NCBI GenBank assembly: GCA_902515205.1 | Contig: CABXTU010000001.1 | Span: 62,001 to 126,000 of the forward strand | DNA length: 64,000 nt | Reading direction: 5' to 3' | Source of the DNA: an uncultured Pelagibacteraceae bacterium | GTDB taxonomy: Bacteria > Pseudomonadota > Alphaproteobacteria > Pelagibacterales > Pelagibacteraceae | Part shown: positions 40,057-50,734 of the stretch, in pieces | Layout: each line of letters starts with the position of its first letter | How positions within the stretch are numbered: position 1 is the first letter of the stretch | The notes under the pieces: generated by a model | The model's input: only the letters and a program-made list of their open reading frames with translations | Database searches by the model: none | Told to the model about the DNA's origin: nothing | Made by a program: the position numbers and the translations under genes

Positions 40057-42901
40057 AAGAAGCTTTTTGTTTTATACTATTTGAAATTTTATGAAGACCA
40101 GTGGAGTTCGAACCTTTAATCATTAAATAATCATTATTATTTAAATCATTATTTATCAAATCAATTATTGCCTCTTTACTTTTTAAAATTTGAGCTTTTT
40201 TATTTTGGTCTAAATCTTTAAATGTCTTTCTGATATATTTACCAATAACATACACTTGATCAATTTTTGATTTATTAATAATTTTGCTTATCAATCTATG
40301 CTGCTTTAAAGAATTTTTGCCAAGTTCAAGCATATCACCTAATATAAGATACTTTTTAGAATTTCGAGTAGCTATTTTATCATAATTCTCTATAGCCATT
40401 TTTAATGAAAGAGGATTTGAGTTGTAAGACTCATCAATAAAAAAAATCATCTTATTTTTAAATTTCAATTTAGAAACATCTCCTCGACCCACAGGAGTTT
40501 CGAATTTCAAAAAAATATCTTTTCTTAATTTTCTAATGTCGAAATATAAACTTACAACTGCTAAAGTTGCTAATGTATTATATAAATTGCTTTCAAAATT
40601 ATTTTTTAAGTAAAACTTGAATAATTGGTTATGTATATTTATTAAAATTTCATATATATTTTTTCTCTTTTTAACTTTATTTAATTTAATCATAGAAAAT
40701 TTATTTTTAATTCCGTAAGAAATAACATTCAGTTTTTTTTTGATCGCAATGTTTTTATGATAATTGTAAAAATGATCATCTTTGTTTAAAATTATTGTTC
40801 CATTCACTTTAATATTATTCATAATTTCTGCTTTAGCGTCAGCAATTTGTTTTATATTTTTAAAATTTTTTGAATGTGCATAACTTATATTGGTTATGAT
40901 TCCCAAATCTGGTTTGATTATCCTGGTCAAGCTATCAATCTCACCTTTTTTATCCATACCGACTTCTAAAACTCCAAACTCATCATTACTTTTAAAATTG
41001 ATTAAACTTAATGGAACTCCATATTTATTGTTATATGATCTAGGAGAATAACTAGTTTTCGTTATATTTTTTAAAGTAAATCCAATCATTTCTTTCAATG
41101 TTGTCTTTCCACAACTTCCAGTAATTGAAATTATCTTAGTGCTTATATTTTCTCTGAAAATAGATGAGCATTTAGTTAAAAACTTTAGGGTATCTTTGAC
41201 TTGGATTTGTTTTGATAATGGTAAATTTTTATTGAACTTATTCAGAATAACTAAGCTTATCTTTTTTTTAAAAGCTTCAGATATAAATTTATTTCCATTA
41301 ATTCTTTTCCCTTTAATTGCAAAAAAAATGTCATTTTTTGTTAAATTTTTTGAATTAATTGAGATATTTTTTATAACTAGCTTGTTGGATATTTTTGTAT
41401 CTGATTGTTCTTTAATTATATTTAATTTTAAATTTTTTGATAAAGATTTATTTTTTAAACGTATACATTTTAGAATTACCTTTTTATCAGAAAAAAATAG
41501 TTTTCTATCACCATAATCCTGAAATTTTTCATGGCCCTTACCTGCTACTAATAATAAATCTCCAGTTCCAAGATCCATAATAGCTTTACGAATAGCTTGT
41601 TTTCTATTTGGCAATTCTTCAATGTGAACTTTTTTAATTCCTTTTTTGATATTTCTTCTAATTTTTGATGGACTTTCATTTCTAGGATTATCATCTGTTA
41701 GATAAATTCTGTTAGAAAATTTATCAGCAATTTTGCCCATGATAGATCTTTTTTTAAAATCTCTATTCCCACCACAGCCAAAAAGTAAATTTATTCTACT
41801 CGTTGGAAATTGTTCTTTTAAATTTAATAAAGTTGTCTCCAATGCTTCAGGGGTGTGAGCATAGTCTAAGATGACCTTGCTATTATTTTGAATTTCCCCA
41901 ATTTTTTCGAGTCTTCCCTCTACAGGTTTTAATCTATCAATAATATTAATTATCTTTTTGAATTCTATACCACTTTTATTTGCAGACAGTATGGCCATTA
42001 ATACGTTTTTTAACTGTATTTTACCTATTAAGTTTAATTCAAAATTATATTTTCTATTTTGAAATCTTATTTCTAAAATTTGTTTTTCATTTTCGAACTT
42101 ATGGGAAATTAATTCTATGCCTTTTTTTTTTGTAAAAATAAGGCTTAAATTAATATTATTTTTAATTGAAATTTTCTTAATATTTTTACTTTGAGGAATT
42201 TTTGCGTCTGTAACGACATCTCCTTTTTTTTTAATAAGCTTCTTAAATAAATAAAGCTTTGAGTCTAAATAGTTTTTCATATTTTTGTGATAATCTAAAT
42301 GATCGTGTGAAAGATTTGAAAATATGCCTATATCAAATAATAATCCATCTAACCTATTTTGTTTTAAACCATGACTTGATGCTTCCATTATTAAATAATC
42401 AATTTTTTTTTTTTTGAGATTTTGAATTATAGAGCTTAATCGAATTGGATCTAAAGTTGTGTTATTAAAAGTTTTTTTTTTTCCAATATATCTTAATCCA
42501 ATAGTTCCAATAGAAGCAACCCTTTTAAAATTTAGATTTAATATTTGATAGTAAAAATCTGCAATGGATGATTTTCCATTTGTACCAGTTACAGCAACTA
42601 ATTTTTTCGGTTTTTTAGATAAAATTCTATATGAAACTTCTGCTAGTAATTTTCTAACATTAGATGAATATAAAAAAACTATATCATCTTTTTTTTTAGT
42701 TGTCTTTTTTTCACTTACAATTATTTTAGCTCCATTTTTAATTGCATCATTAATATAATTGTTTCCATCTACATTGTTTCCTTTTATCGCAAAAAAAATA
42801 TGATTTTTTTTTACTTTTGAACTGTCGAAAGATATTCCTGAAAAAAAAATATCACTGTATTTTTTATTAATCTTAGGAAAAAAATATTTGAGCTGCATCA
42901 A
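40046..42901 (-). CDS. murEF: MurE-MurF fusion (UDP-MurNAc-tripeptide synthetase plus UDP-MurNAc-pentapeptide ligase)
   Basis: 951-aa ORF with two Mur ligase modules: VAVTGTNGKSSIADFYYQ and DDNPRNES (meso-DAP type MurE), then ISITGSCGKTTLKEMI and FIDESYNSNPLSLKMAI (MurF). Confidence 0.95.
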   Translation of the reverse strand: MMQLKYFFPKINKKYSDIFFSGISFDSSKVKKNHIFFAIKGNNVDGNNYINDAIKNGAKIIVSEKKTTKKKDDIVFLYSSNVRKLLAEVSYRILSKKPKKLVAVTGTNGKSSIADFYYQILNLNFKRVASIGTIGLRYIGKKKTFNNTTLDPIRLSSIIQNLKKKKIDYLIMEASSHGLKQNRLDGLLFDIGIFSNLSHDHLDYHKNMKNYLDSKLYLFKKLIKKKGDVVTDAKIPQSKNIKKISIKNNINLSLIFTKKKGIELISHKFENEKQILEIRFQNRKYNFELNLIGKIQLKNVLMAILSANKSGIEFKKIINIIDRLKPVEGRLEKIGEIQNNSKVILDYAHTPEALETTLLNLKEQFPTSRINLLFGCGGNRDFKKRSIMGKIADKFSNRIYLTDDNPRNESPSKIRRNIKKGIKKVHIEELPNRKQAIRKAIMDLGTGDLLLVAGKGHEKFQDYGDRKLFFSDKKVILKCIRLKNKSLSKNLKLNIIKEQSDTKISNKLVIKNISINSKNLTKNDIFFAIKGKRINGNKFISEAFKKKISLVILNKFNKNLPLSKQIQVKDTLKFLTKCSSIFRENISTKIISITGSCGKTTLKEMIGFTLKNITKTSYSPRSYNNKYGVPLSLINFKSNDEFGVLEVGMDKKGEIDSLTRIIKPDLGIITNISYAHSKNFKNIKQIADAKAEIMNNIKVNGTIILNKDDHFYNYHKNIAIKKKLNVISYGIKNKFSMIKLNKVKKRKNIYEILINIHNQLFKFYLKNNFESNLYNTLATLAVVSLYFDIRKLRKDIFLKFETPVGRGDVSKLKFKNKMIFFIDESYNSNPLSLKMAIENYDKIATRNSKKYLILGDMLELGKNSLKQHRLISKIINKSKIDQVYVIGKYIRKTFKDLDQNKKAQILKSKEAIIDLINNDLNNNDYLMIKGSNSTGLHKISNSIKQKASYVI

Positions 42902-44587
42902 TTAATTAATCTCACTATATTTTGTGGCTAAAATAGGCCCAATTTTTTCTAAAATTTGTCCAGTTACTTCAACTGTAGTCCAACCAGCGGTATTAAAAGG
43001 AGTTCCTTTAAATTTAATATTAGAACCATCTCTGTAATGATAAATATAATCTTTATTCGTTTTGGGCTCATCAAGCATTAATGCTAAAATAAATTTAGGC
43101 TCAGAAGTTGGAAATATCGATACAAAGGAATTTATTTTTTTCTTTGAATAAACACCGTCTATACTTTTTTGAGCAGTTCCAGTTTTTCCACCAATTTCAT
43201 ACCCTTCAACATTAGCTAATGTAGCTGTTCCCTCCTTAGTCGAAACAATCTTTCTTAATATAGGTAAAATTTTCTTTGAAACTTTTTGATCAATAATTTT
43301 TTTTTCTCTTTTTGGAGTCTTGTTTATTAAAGTAGGATTAATATTATATCCTCCATTGACAATTATTGCGTAAGCTTTAGCTAATTGAAGCAAAGTTGTA
43401 GTGATGCCATGTCCAAATGAAGCCGTAGCAAGTGGACATTTACCCCAGTTGAATTTTATAGGTTTTCCTACTTCTTCAATATCAAAATCGATTTTTTCTA
43501 ATATACCGATTTTTGACAAAAATGATTTAAATTTTTCTTCTCCAATTTTTTGACCAATTCTGACAGAGCCTATATTCCCTGAACGAATTAGTATCTCTTC
43601 TGTAGTTAAGTTTGAGGGTAATTTTTTATCATATTCTCTTATTGTAAATCCTGAGCAATTTAAAGATTTTGGTAAATCTACAAATTTTGTTTCTGGTTCT
43701 AATATATTTTCATTAAAAGCTGCTGCAATAGTAAAAGTTTTGAATACTGAGCCAAATTCATACACACCTTTAGTGGCTCTATTTATAAAATTTACATCTG
43801 AAATTTTTTCTCTTTTATTTGGATCAAAATCAGGCAATGAAACCAAAGATATGATTTCTCCATTGTTAACATCCATTAAAATTGCGGCACTTCCTTTAGT
43901 TCTAAATAAGTTATTGAATCTAATTAATTCATTTCTAATTAAAAATTGAATATCTCTATCAACTGTTAATTTAATTGGTTTTTGCTTAATTTTTAATTCC
44001 CTATCTAAGGACTTTTCTAATCCAGATATGCCGTTGTTATCATTATCAATTTGTCCAATTATATGACTGAATAAATTTTTCTCTGGATATATCCTAACTA
44101 ATCTTTCTTCAGGCTGAATTGCTTTATCACCTAATTTCATAATTTTTTCATAATTTTCAGAGGATATTTTTTTTTCAAAATAAAAAAATTTTTTATTTTT
44201 CATTTTTGACTCAATTTTTTCGTAATCTTTGTCGGGAAAAATGTATTTTAAATTGAGTATTAATTTTTTTTTATCAATCACTTTTTGTGTACTGATACCG
44301 ACATCTATCGAACTTACTGTTTTTACTAAATAATTTCCATTTCTATCAAGAATATCTGCTCTATAAAGATTATTTAATTTATAACTATAAATATTATTTA
44401 CTTCAGTTTTTGCTTTTCTTGATCCTAAGTGAATTAAATGAATCGAAAAAATAATAAAAATAATGAAAAAGATAAAGAAAATGAATGATATTCTATTGAA
44501 TGATATATTTAATTTTGATTTACTTTCTTTAAATAAAAAATCATTTTGCTTATCTTCCAAGATAATTCTTGTGTCTTTTTCGTTCAT
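42902..44587 (-). CDS. ftsI: Penicillin-binding protein 3 / FtsI
   Basis: YEFGSVFKTFT (SxxK), SGN, GGKTGTAQ motifs; N-terminal TM. Confidence 0.97.
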   Translation of the reverse strand: MNEKDTRIILEDKQNDFLFKESKSKLNISFNRISFIFFIFFIIFIIFSIHLIHLGSRKAKTEVNNIYSYKLNNLYRADILDRNGNYLVKTVSSIDVGISTQKVIDKKKLILNLKYIFPDKDYEKIESKMKNKKFFYFEKKISSENYEKIMKLGDKAIQPEERLVRIYPEKNLFSHIIGQIDNDNNGISGLEKSLDRELKIKQKPIKLTVDRDIQFLIRNELIRFNNLFRTKGSAAILMDVNNGEIISLVSLPDFDPNKREKISDVNFINRATKGVYEFGSVFKTFTIAAAFNENILEPETKFVDLPKSLNCSGFTIREYDKKLPSNLTTEEILIRSGNIGSVRIGQKIGEEKFKSFLSKIGILEKIDFDIEEVGKPIKFNWGKCPLATASFGHGITTTLLQLAKAYAIIVNGGYNINPTLINKTPKREKKIIDQKVSKKILPILRKIVSTKEGTATLANVEGYEIGGKTGTAQKSIDGVYSKKKINSFVSIFPTSEPKFILALMLDEPKTNKDYIYHYRDGSNIKFKGTPFNTAGWTTVEVTGQILEKIGPILATKYSEIN

Positions 44588-44892
44588 TGATTTTCAATTA
44601 ATTTAAAGAGTTTTACATCTAATTTATCTAAACTTTCATCAATTATTTTTATATTACTAATATCTTTCTTTAATAGTTCGTCATCAAAATATAGACTTTG
44701 AAATTCAAGAAGCTTTTCTGCAGAACTTAAATAATCATTTTCTAATTTAATATTAGAAAAATCTTTTTTTAAACTTCTAATATTTTCTTCAATTACAAAA
44801 ATTCTATCACTAATTCTTTTTGTTGAATTTTTTATTAAAGCTGTAAATAAAATTAAGAATAAAATGACAAAAATAATTGAAAATTTTTTCAT
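44584..44892 (-). CDS. ftsL: FtsL-like small bitopic protein
   Basis: Position between rsmH and ftsI, N-terminal TM plus coiled coil. Confidence 0.75.
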   Translation of the reverse strand: MKKFSIIFVILFLILFTALIKNSTKRISDRIFVIEENIRSLKKDFSNIKLENDYLSSAEKLLEFQSLYFDDELLKKDISNIKIIDESLDKLDVKLFKLIENQ

Positions 44893-45899
44893 AATTTTTT
44901 TCCAAAATTTTCTATTTCAATTAGGTGTTTAAATTTTTTATAAATATCAGTTTCAAATTCATAAAAATCACTTTTTTTAATTGCGTATCTTAATTTTGCT
45001 GTTCTTGACGGATTATTTTCAATTAATTCTTTTGCAGACGGTTTTATAGGTTTTTTTTCTATCATCTTAAATAATGTTGCAGGTTGTTTAATTTTTGGAA
45101 CATATCGAGAAACACTTTTATTTTCTGATAAACTTTTAAAAAAATACTTAACTATTTTATCTTCTAAGGAATGAAATGTGACTACAGCAAGAATTCCATC
45201 TTTTTTTAAAATTTTTGAAGCGGCAATCAATCCATTAATTAATTCACTTATTTCTCTATTAACAAAAATCCTAAGTGCTTGAAAAACTTTTGTTGCATTA
45301 TGTATTTTAAAGTTCTTTTTTCTTTTAGTTTTTTCAATAATTTCTACGAGGGTTTTTGTATCAATTTTTCTGATTTTTCTTTCCTTGATTATTGAAAAAG
45401 CAATTTTTTTTGCCTCTTTTTCTTCACCAAAAAATTTAAATATTTTTTCCAGTTCGATATTGTCTAACTTATTTATTACATTTTTTGCTGAAAAATCATT
45501 CAAACCCATTCTCATATTTAGATCACCAGAGGAGTTAAAAGATAAACCTTTGCTGGGATCTTTAATTTGTATATATGAATAACCTAAGTCAAAAATTATT
45601 CCCTTTATATTTTCATTTTTAACTTTTAAATCACTTAATTGACTAAATTTTTTATTTTTAAATATAAATCTATCATTATATTTAATTAAAAGTTCGTCAG
45701 CTTTTTTTTGGGTTTCTATATCTCTATCTATAGAAATTACCTTAGTGTTTTTATAACTTAGAATTTTTTTTGAGTATCCACCTTGTCCAAAAGTACAATC
45801 AATAAATGTGCCACCATGTTGAGGGGAAAATATGCTAATTAATTCTTTTAGCAATACCGGATAGTGTTTTGTAATATCCGATACCATGATGGCTTCCAT
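44889..45899 (-). CDS. rsmH: 16S rRNA m4C1402 methyltransferase RsmH (MraW)
   Basis: [54 protein letters not shown]. Confidence 0.97.
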   Translation of the reverse strand: MEAIMVSDITKHYPVLLKELISIFSPQHGGTFIDCTFGQGGYSKKILSYKNTKVISIDRDIETQKKADELLIKYNDRFIFKNKKFSQLSDLKVKNENIKGIIFDLGYSYIQIKDPSKGLSFNSSGDLNMRMGLNDFSAKNVINKLDNIELEKIFKFFGEEKEAKKIAFSIIKERKIRKIDTKTLVEIIEKTKRKKNFKIHNATKVFQALRIFVNREISELINGLIAASKILKKDGILAVVTFHSLEDKIVKYFFKSLSENKSVSRYVPKIKQPATLFKMIEKKPIKPSAKELIENNPSRTAKLRYAIKKSDFYEFETDIYKKFKHLIEIENFGKKL

Positions 45900-45917
45900 T
45901 TATTTTTTTGAAGACCA

Positions 45918-47378
45918 TTAATTTTTTTGTCTTCTTAAAAATGCTGGTATTTCAAGATCATCGTCTTCATTTTCATCACTAGATGAACTTAATAAATTTT
46001 CTGAAGATACCTCACTATTGTCTGAGCTAAATAAATCAGGTTCATCAGCATTTACTCCAAATTCTTTAAGGTCAACAGAATTTTCTTTTTCAGACACTGG
46101 TTCTTCTATTACTTCTTTAGAAAATGAAACCTCATTTTCCTCCGAAGTATTTTCTATTATGTTCTCAACATCTTGGTTTTTTAAAAGTTCCTTGTGATAT
46201 TGATTATTTATATTACTTGCAGTGTCATTAAAATTCTCAGTAACAATTTCATTTTCAAGTTTCAAAGCATTTGCACCATGGGTAACAGTATTAGAAGTAT
46301 TATTTGCGAAAGAAAATGAACCAGCAAGATTGCTTACTCCAAAATCAGAATATCCAGGATTTCTATTTTGTATTCTGTGTACCATATTCACAACAGATTT
46401 TGATTCTGGTTGTTGGTTATCTAAAGATGTTGCAACAATTGAAACTCTTATTTTACCTTCAAGAGATGAATCAGTAATTGCGCCTATAATTACTTCAGCA
46501 TCAGCTTCAACTTCAGATCTTATCTTATTTACAACTTCATCTACTTCAAATAATTTAAGATCTTTCCCTCCAGTAATATTTACCAATAAACCCTTAGCAC
46601 CTTTGAGAGTATAATCATCTATCAATGGATTGCTTATAGCCATTTCAGTAGCTTGCATTGCTCTTCCCTCACCTTCAGCTTCACCTGTGCCCATCATTGC
46701 TTTTCCCATAGAGGCCATAACTGTTTCGACATCAGCAAAGTCTAGATTTATTATACCTGGTCTTACCATTAAATCTGTTACACTTTGGACACCGTGCATT
46801 AAAACATTATTTGAAAGATTAAAAGACTCCTCAAATGTCGTTTGCTCATTTGCTATCTTAAATAAATTTTGATTAGGTATTACAATTATTGTATCCACAT
46901 GTTTTCTCAACTCTTCAAGACCTATTTGAGCTCTTTTCATTCTTGAAGGACCTTCGTATAAAAAAGGAAGTGTCACCACTCCGACTGTCAAAATATTTAA
47001 CTCTTTTGCAGCTCTAGCAATAACATGTGCTGCTCCAGTGCCAGTGCCACCACCCATTCCTGCAGCAATAAATACCATATTTGCACCCTGCAAAATATTT
47101 ACTATATCATTTAAAGATTCATCTGCGGCCGCTTGGCCGATATCAAGTTTTGCTCCAGCACCTAATCCTTTGGTCAAATTAAGTCCTATTTGAATTTTAG
47201 ATTTTGCTTTACTATGTTTTAAATCTTGAGCATCAGTATTAACTGCTATGAACTCTACACCTTGCATTCCATTTTCAATCATTTCATTAATAGCATTCCC
47301 ACCTGCTCCTCCAACTCCCATTACCAAAAGTCTTGGTTGTAATTCTTTAATTTCTGGTGTCTTAAAGTTTATTGTCAT
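45918..47378 (-). CDS. ftsZ: Cell division protein FtsZ
   Basis: [31 protein letters not shown], acidic linker and C-terminal [12 protein letters not shown] tail peptide. Confidence 0.99.
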   Translation of the reverse strand: MTINFKTPEIKELQPRLLVMGVGGAGGNAINEMIENGMQGVEFIAVNTDAQDLKHSKAKSKIQIGLNLTKGLGAGAKLDIGQAAADESLNDIVNILQGANMVFIAAGMGGGTGTGAAHVIARAAKELNILTVGVVTLPFLYEGPSRMKRAQIGLEELRKHVDTIIVIPNQNLFKIANEQTTFEESFNLSNNVLMHGVQSVTDLMVRPGIINLDFADVETVMASMGKAMMGTGEAEGEGRAMQATEMAISNPLIDDYTLKGAKGLLVNITGGKDLKLFEVDEVVNKIRSEVEADAEVIIGAITDSSLEGKIRVSIVATSLDNQQPESKSVVNMVHRIQNRNPGYSDFGVSNLAGSFSFANNTSNTVTHGANALKLENEIVTENFNDTASNINNQYHKELLKNQDVENIIENTSEENEVSFSKEVIEEPVSEKENSVDLKEFGVNADEPDLFSSDNSEVSSENLLSSSSDENEDDDLEIPAFLRRQKN

Positions 47379-47845
47379 TTGTCCCCCTCTTTATTATTTA
47401 AATGTTTTTCCCATTTAAGGCTTGAACGATTAAGATTTGCTTTTTTCCTTGCACTTGCCCTAAATTTTTCAAAAATTGCTGGTTCCCATATTTGAAATGT
47501 TTTGCCTTGGCCAACAAAGAGAATGCTACTTTTAATTTTTGCATGCTTTAATAATTTTGAAGTAAGTGAAATTCTTCCTTCACCATCAAACTGTAAACTT
47601 ATACTTTCAGATAATATCGAAGTTGCAAAAAAATCTCTTTTTTCTTCAAAAGGATTCATTGAGTCTATTGTATTTGAAATTTTTTCAATTCTATCTTGAG
47701 GCCATGCTTCTATTGAATAATTGTTGAAAGATGGATAACAAATCAATCCATTATAACCAAGGTTAGATAAATACGACCTATAGCTTGCAGGCACTGATAC
47801 CCTTCCTTTCTTGTCTAATTTGTTTTCGTAGCTCGATAAAAACAT
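47375..47845 (-). CDS. mraZ: Transcriptional regulator MraZ
   Basis: [22 protein letters not shown] and [19 protein letters not shown] double AbrB-like repeats. Confidence 0.95.
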   Translation of the reverse strand: MFLSSYENKLDKKGRVSVPASYRSYLSNLGYNGLICYPSFNNYSIEAWPQDRIEKISNTIDSMNPFEEKRDFFATSILSESISLQFDGEGRISLTSKLLKHAKIKSSILFVGQGKTFQIWEPAIFEKFRASARKKANLNRSSLKWEKHLNNKEGDK

Positions 47846-47872
47846 AAATCATAAATTCTATAAACCCTGATA

Positions 47873-47896
47873 TGGGAATATATGGGATACTATGGG
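47873..47896. promoter_or_regulatory. Triple TGGG direct repeat at 10-bp spacing upstream of mraZ, candidate MraZ operator
   Basis: TGGGAATATA-TGGGATACTA-TGGG, TGGG at 47873, 47883 and 47893. Overlaps a predicted minus-strand promoter. Confidence 0.6.
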
Positions 47897-47915
47897 TTTT
47901 TTAAACAAGTGTCAA
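47887..47915 (-). promoter_or_regulatory. Predicted mraZ/dcw promoter: TTGACA - 17 nt - TAGTAT (minus strand)
   Basis: Minus-strand TTGACA at 47915-47910 and TAGTAT at 47892-47887. Confidence 0.55.
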
Positions 47916-48005
47916 TACCCTCAATCTGTGTTCTAAATAACATAATAAATTAGATAAAATAAATCAAAACGTGAACATTTATAATGAGGAATTGAATATT
48001 AATTT

Positions 48006-48359
48006 GCCAGATAAACTATAAGCCGGGTTCTGTCATTTAAACTTATCATTTGTCTAGGCTCAAGATCACTCTTAAGCTCAAGCAACTAACCCTGATGACT
48101 AGCCAAGGATGGCTTTTAGTTTTTCAACAATGTCATCTCTACTTAGTCTTGCTCCCAGTGGGGTTTTCCAGCGTTCATTGTTACCAATAGAACCGGTGTG
48201 CTCTTACCACACCTTTTCACCCTTGCCATGTTATGGCGGTTTATTTTCTGTGGCACTATCCCTAGGGTTTCCCCTGCCAGGAGTTACCTGGCACTGTATC
48301 CTTGTAGAGTCCGGACTTTCCTCTTTAATCTCATTAAAGCGATAAGTCGTTTATCTGGC
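48006..48359 (-). ncRNA. rnpB: RNase P RNA, bacterial class A
   Basis: Minus strand has GAGGAAAGTCCGGACT, GGGGAAACCC, AGGGTGAAAAGGTG and the 3' ACAGAACCCGGCTTATAG. Ends pair perfectly (GCCAGATAAAC/GTTTATCTGGC). Confidence 0.97.
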
Positions 48360-48403
48360 AAATATAATTTATAATTAAAAAATCAAATTTCAAGACTAAT
48401 TAT

Positions 48404-49147
48404 TTAAGATTCTACAAGATTTTTACTGATTAAAAGACATTCCTGGTCAATTTTACCGTTAATTAAATTTTGTCTAAACCTTCTTTGAAATGCTCGAATT
48501 AAGTAATTTTTTGAATTTTTTAAGTTTGATCTATTTATTTTTGGATAACCAATATTATACAAATTTTTAAAAAATATTTTTTCTTCATTATATTTTAGTT
48601 TAAAATTTCTAAATTTTTTTAATTTATCCTCACTCAACTTATGCCAAAAACACAAATTTTTTTTTGCAAAAAAACTCCATGGAAACTTTTCTCCAGGGTC
48701 TTTTTTTCTATTAGGAGATATATCTGAATGACCTAATATATTTTTTTTATCAATTTTATACTTTTGTTTTAAATATTTAAGTAGTTTAATCAGTGAAAGA
48801 ATTTGATTTGAAGAGAATGTTTTATAGTTATGCTTATGACCAGGATTATTAATTTCTATTCCAATTGAATATTTATTCAATGATTTGAAATTCTTCCAAG
48901 ATGATACACCTGCATGCCAAGCTCTATATCGATCAGGAACCAAATTTATAACTTTACCATTATTTTTAATGAAATAATGGGAACTTACTTTTGATCTTAA
49001 ACCAGATAATTTTCTGATCGCTTCAGATTCTTTTTTCATTCCAGTATAGTGAATTATAATAAATTTAATTATCCTCTTCTTTCTTCTTGGTAAATCAAAA
49101 TTAATTGAATAGTATCTAGTTATATTAGCGCCTATTTTATAGCTCAT
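48404..49147 (-). CDS. N-acetylmuramoyl-L-alanine amidase, AmpD/AmiD type
   Basis: FIIHYTGMKKESEAI, SHYFIKNNGKVINLVPD, WHAGVSSWK, ILGHSDISPNRKKDPGEKFPW. Confidence 0.92.
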   Translation of the reverse strand: MSYKIGANITRYYSINFDLPRRKKRIIKFIIIHYTGMKKESEAIRKLSGLRSKVSSHYFIKNNGKVINLVPDRYRAWHAGVSSWKNFKSLNKYSIGIEINNPGHKHNYKTFSSNQILSLIKLLKYLKQKYKIDKKNILGHSDISPNRKKDPGEKFPWSFFAKKNLCFWHKLSEDKLKKFRNFKLKYNEEKIFFKNLYNIGYPKINRSNLKNSKNYLIRAFQRRFRQNLINGKIDQECLLISKNLVES

Positions 49148-49199
49148 TTATATTAAATAGTTAATTTACTTTACTTTTTTATATATTATAAGAACTACT

Positions 49200-49991
49200 A
49201 TGATAAAAAAATTTTGCATAATACTTATTACAACCCTTGCGTTAACTTTAAATGCTGTTGCTTCATCTGATGGTGAGCTATTGTTAACCAAAAAAAATGA
49301 CCCAACTCAAGTGAAAGAGTGTTGGGAAGGTTTCAACAGAGCCTCATTTGCTTTGAATCAAGGTTTAGACAAAGTAATATTTAAACCTGTTGCAAGCCTT
49401 TATAGAAATTTACCAATTCCAATAAAAAGTGGAGTAGGTAATTCTTTAGATAATTTGTCAAACGTTGTCACTATACCTAATAACATTCTTCAAGGAGAAT
49501 TTGCTAAAGCAGGAATAAACACTGGAAGATTTGTAATTAATACAACGGTAGGAATTTTAGGAATATTCGACGTTGCAACAGTAATGGGTTTTGAAGTTTA
49601 CGAAAAAGAGGATTACGGCCAATCTTTAGCTAAAGCAGGAGTTGGACCAGGCTGCTACATTGTTCTACCTGTCCTAGGTCCTAGCACCGCAAGAGACACT
49701 GTTGCATCTGTAACGAATTTTGTTGGAGGAGATGCTTGGTATAATGTAACTGTAAAGAATGATACTCAATTTTTTAGTGACTTTGATTACTACGCATCTA
49801 AAGTAACCTCTGGTGTAGATTTTAGAGCAAAAAATTATGACTCCATTGAAAATTTAGAAAAAAATTCCTTAGATTTTTATGCTTCAGTAAAAAGTTTATA
49901 TTTACAAGATAGACAACAAAAAATTTTAAATACAAAAAAAATTATTGATACTCAGAACGACAGTGATTGGGAAGAAGTTGAAAGTCAATAA
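49200..49991 (+). CDS. mlaA: MlaA (VacJ) family lipid-asymmetry protein
   Basis: CWEGFNRASFALNQGLDKVIFKPVA...NNILQGEF...EDYGQSLAKAGVGPGCYIVLPVLGPSTARD. Confidence 0.93.
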   Translation: MIKKFCIILITTLALTLNAVASSDGELLLTKKNDPTQVKECWEGFNRASFALNQGLDKVIFKPVASLYRNLPIPIKSGVGNSLDNLSNVVTIPNNILQGEFAKAGINTGRFVINTTVGILGIFDVATVMGFEVYEKEDYGQSLAKAGVGPGCYIVLPVLGPSTARDTVASVTNFVGGDAWYNVTVKNDTQFFSDFDYYASKVTSGVDFRAKNYDSIENLEKNSLDFYASVKSLYLQDRQQKILNTKKIIDTQNDSDWEEVESQ

Positions 49992-50001
49992 AAAATTATA
50001 A

Positions 50002-50592
50002 ATGAAAATTAAAAAAGTTTTTTTTATAATTTTTCTTTATTTATCAAGCTCAATTAATCTTTACTCTATTGAACCAGATATTTTTGTTCAATCAACAGTA
50101 AATAGAGCATCAAAAACATTATCAGAGAACCTTACGAGAGAGGAAAAAATTGATCAATTAAAAAAAATTGCTCTCGAAACTGTTGATATAAAAGGAATCG
50201 GATTTTATACACTTGGCCCGATTAGAAAAACACTAACAGAGGATCAAAAAAATAAATATTCTGGATTATTTAAAGAATACTTTCTTAAAACTTTTTCAAG
50301 TAGATTAGCAGAATATACTAATCCAGAAATTGATGTTTATGCCAAAGATGTTTTAAATGAGAATTACACTATAGTGAATAGTACCTTAAAGGGTACAAAA
50401 GAAAGACCTGAAATTAAAATTGATTGGAGAATCTATACCAAAAATAAAGATGACCCCTTAATAAGAGACTTAATAATTGAGGGCCTAAGTTTAGCAAGAA
50501 CCCAGAAAGAGGAATTTTCGTCAGTTTTAAATTCCAATGATGGAGATATTAATGCTTTATTTACGACTTTAAAAAAATTTTCAAATGATTGA
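50002..50592 (+). CDS. mlaC: MlaC/Ttg2D family periplasmic phospholipid-binding protein
   Basis: Signal peptide, DIKGIGFYTLGPIRKTLTEDQKNKYSGLFKEYFLKTFSSRL; directly after mlaA. Confidence 0.85.
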   Translation: MKIKKVFFIIFLYLSSSINLYSIEPDIFVQSTVNRASKTLSENLTREEKIDQLKKIALETVDIKGIGFYTLGPIRKTLTEDQKNKYSGLFKEYFLKTFSSRLAEYTNPEIDVYAKDVLNENYTIVNSTLKGTKERPEIKIDWRIYTKNKDDPLIRDLIIEGLSLARTQKEEFSSVLNSNDGDINALFTTLKKFSND

Positions 50593-50603
50593 AATTATAT
50601 TTT

Positions 50604-50680
50604 TGGTGGGCCCGCCAGGACTCGAACCTGGGACCAATACATTATGAGTGTACTGCTCTAACCAACTGAGCTACAGGCCC
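50604..50680 (-). tRNA. tRNA with CAT anticodon (elongator Met or lysidine-type Ile2)
   Basis: GGGCCTG/CGGGCCC-type acceptor, CTCATAA anticodon loop, CCAGG-TTCGAGT-CCTGG T-arm, CCA encoded. Confidence 0.92.
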
Positions 50681-50734
50681 AAATAGATTACGTTTTATAA
50701 CTTTTTTCGGAACTTATCAATTAAAGATAATCTT

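Noticed and set aside
41139-41516. 125-aa plus-strand ORF
   Set aside because: Antisense to the murEF fusion junction region; no support.
46222-46872. Plus-strand ORFs of 130 and 80 aa
   Set aside because: Antisense to ftsZ; hydrophobic Ile/Ser-rich sequence typical of shadow frames.
48109-48345. 78-aa plus-strand ORF
   Set aside because: Lies entirely within the antisense of RNase P RNA; the open frame is incidental.
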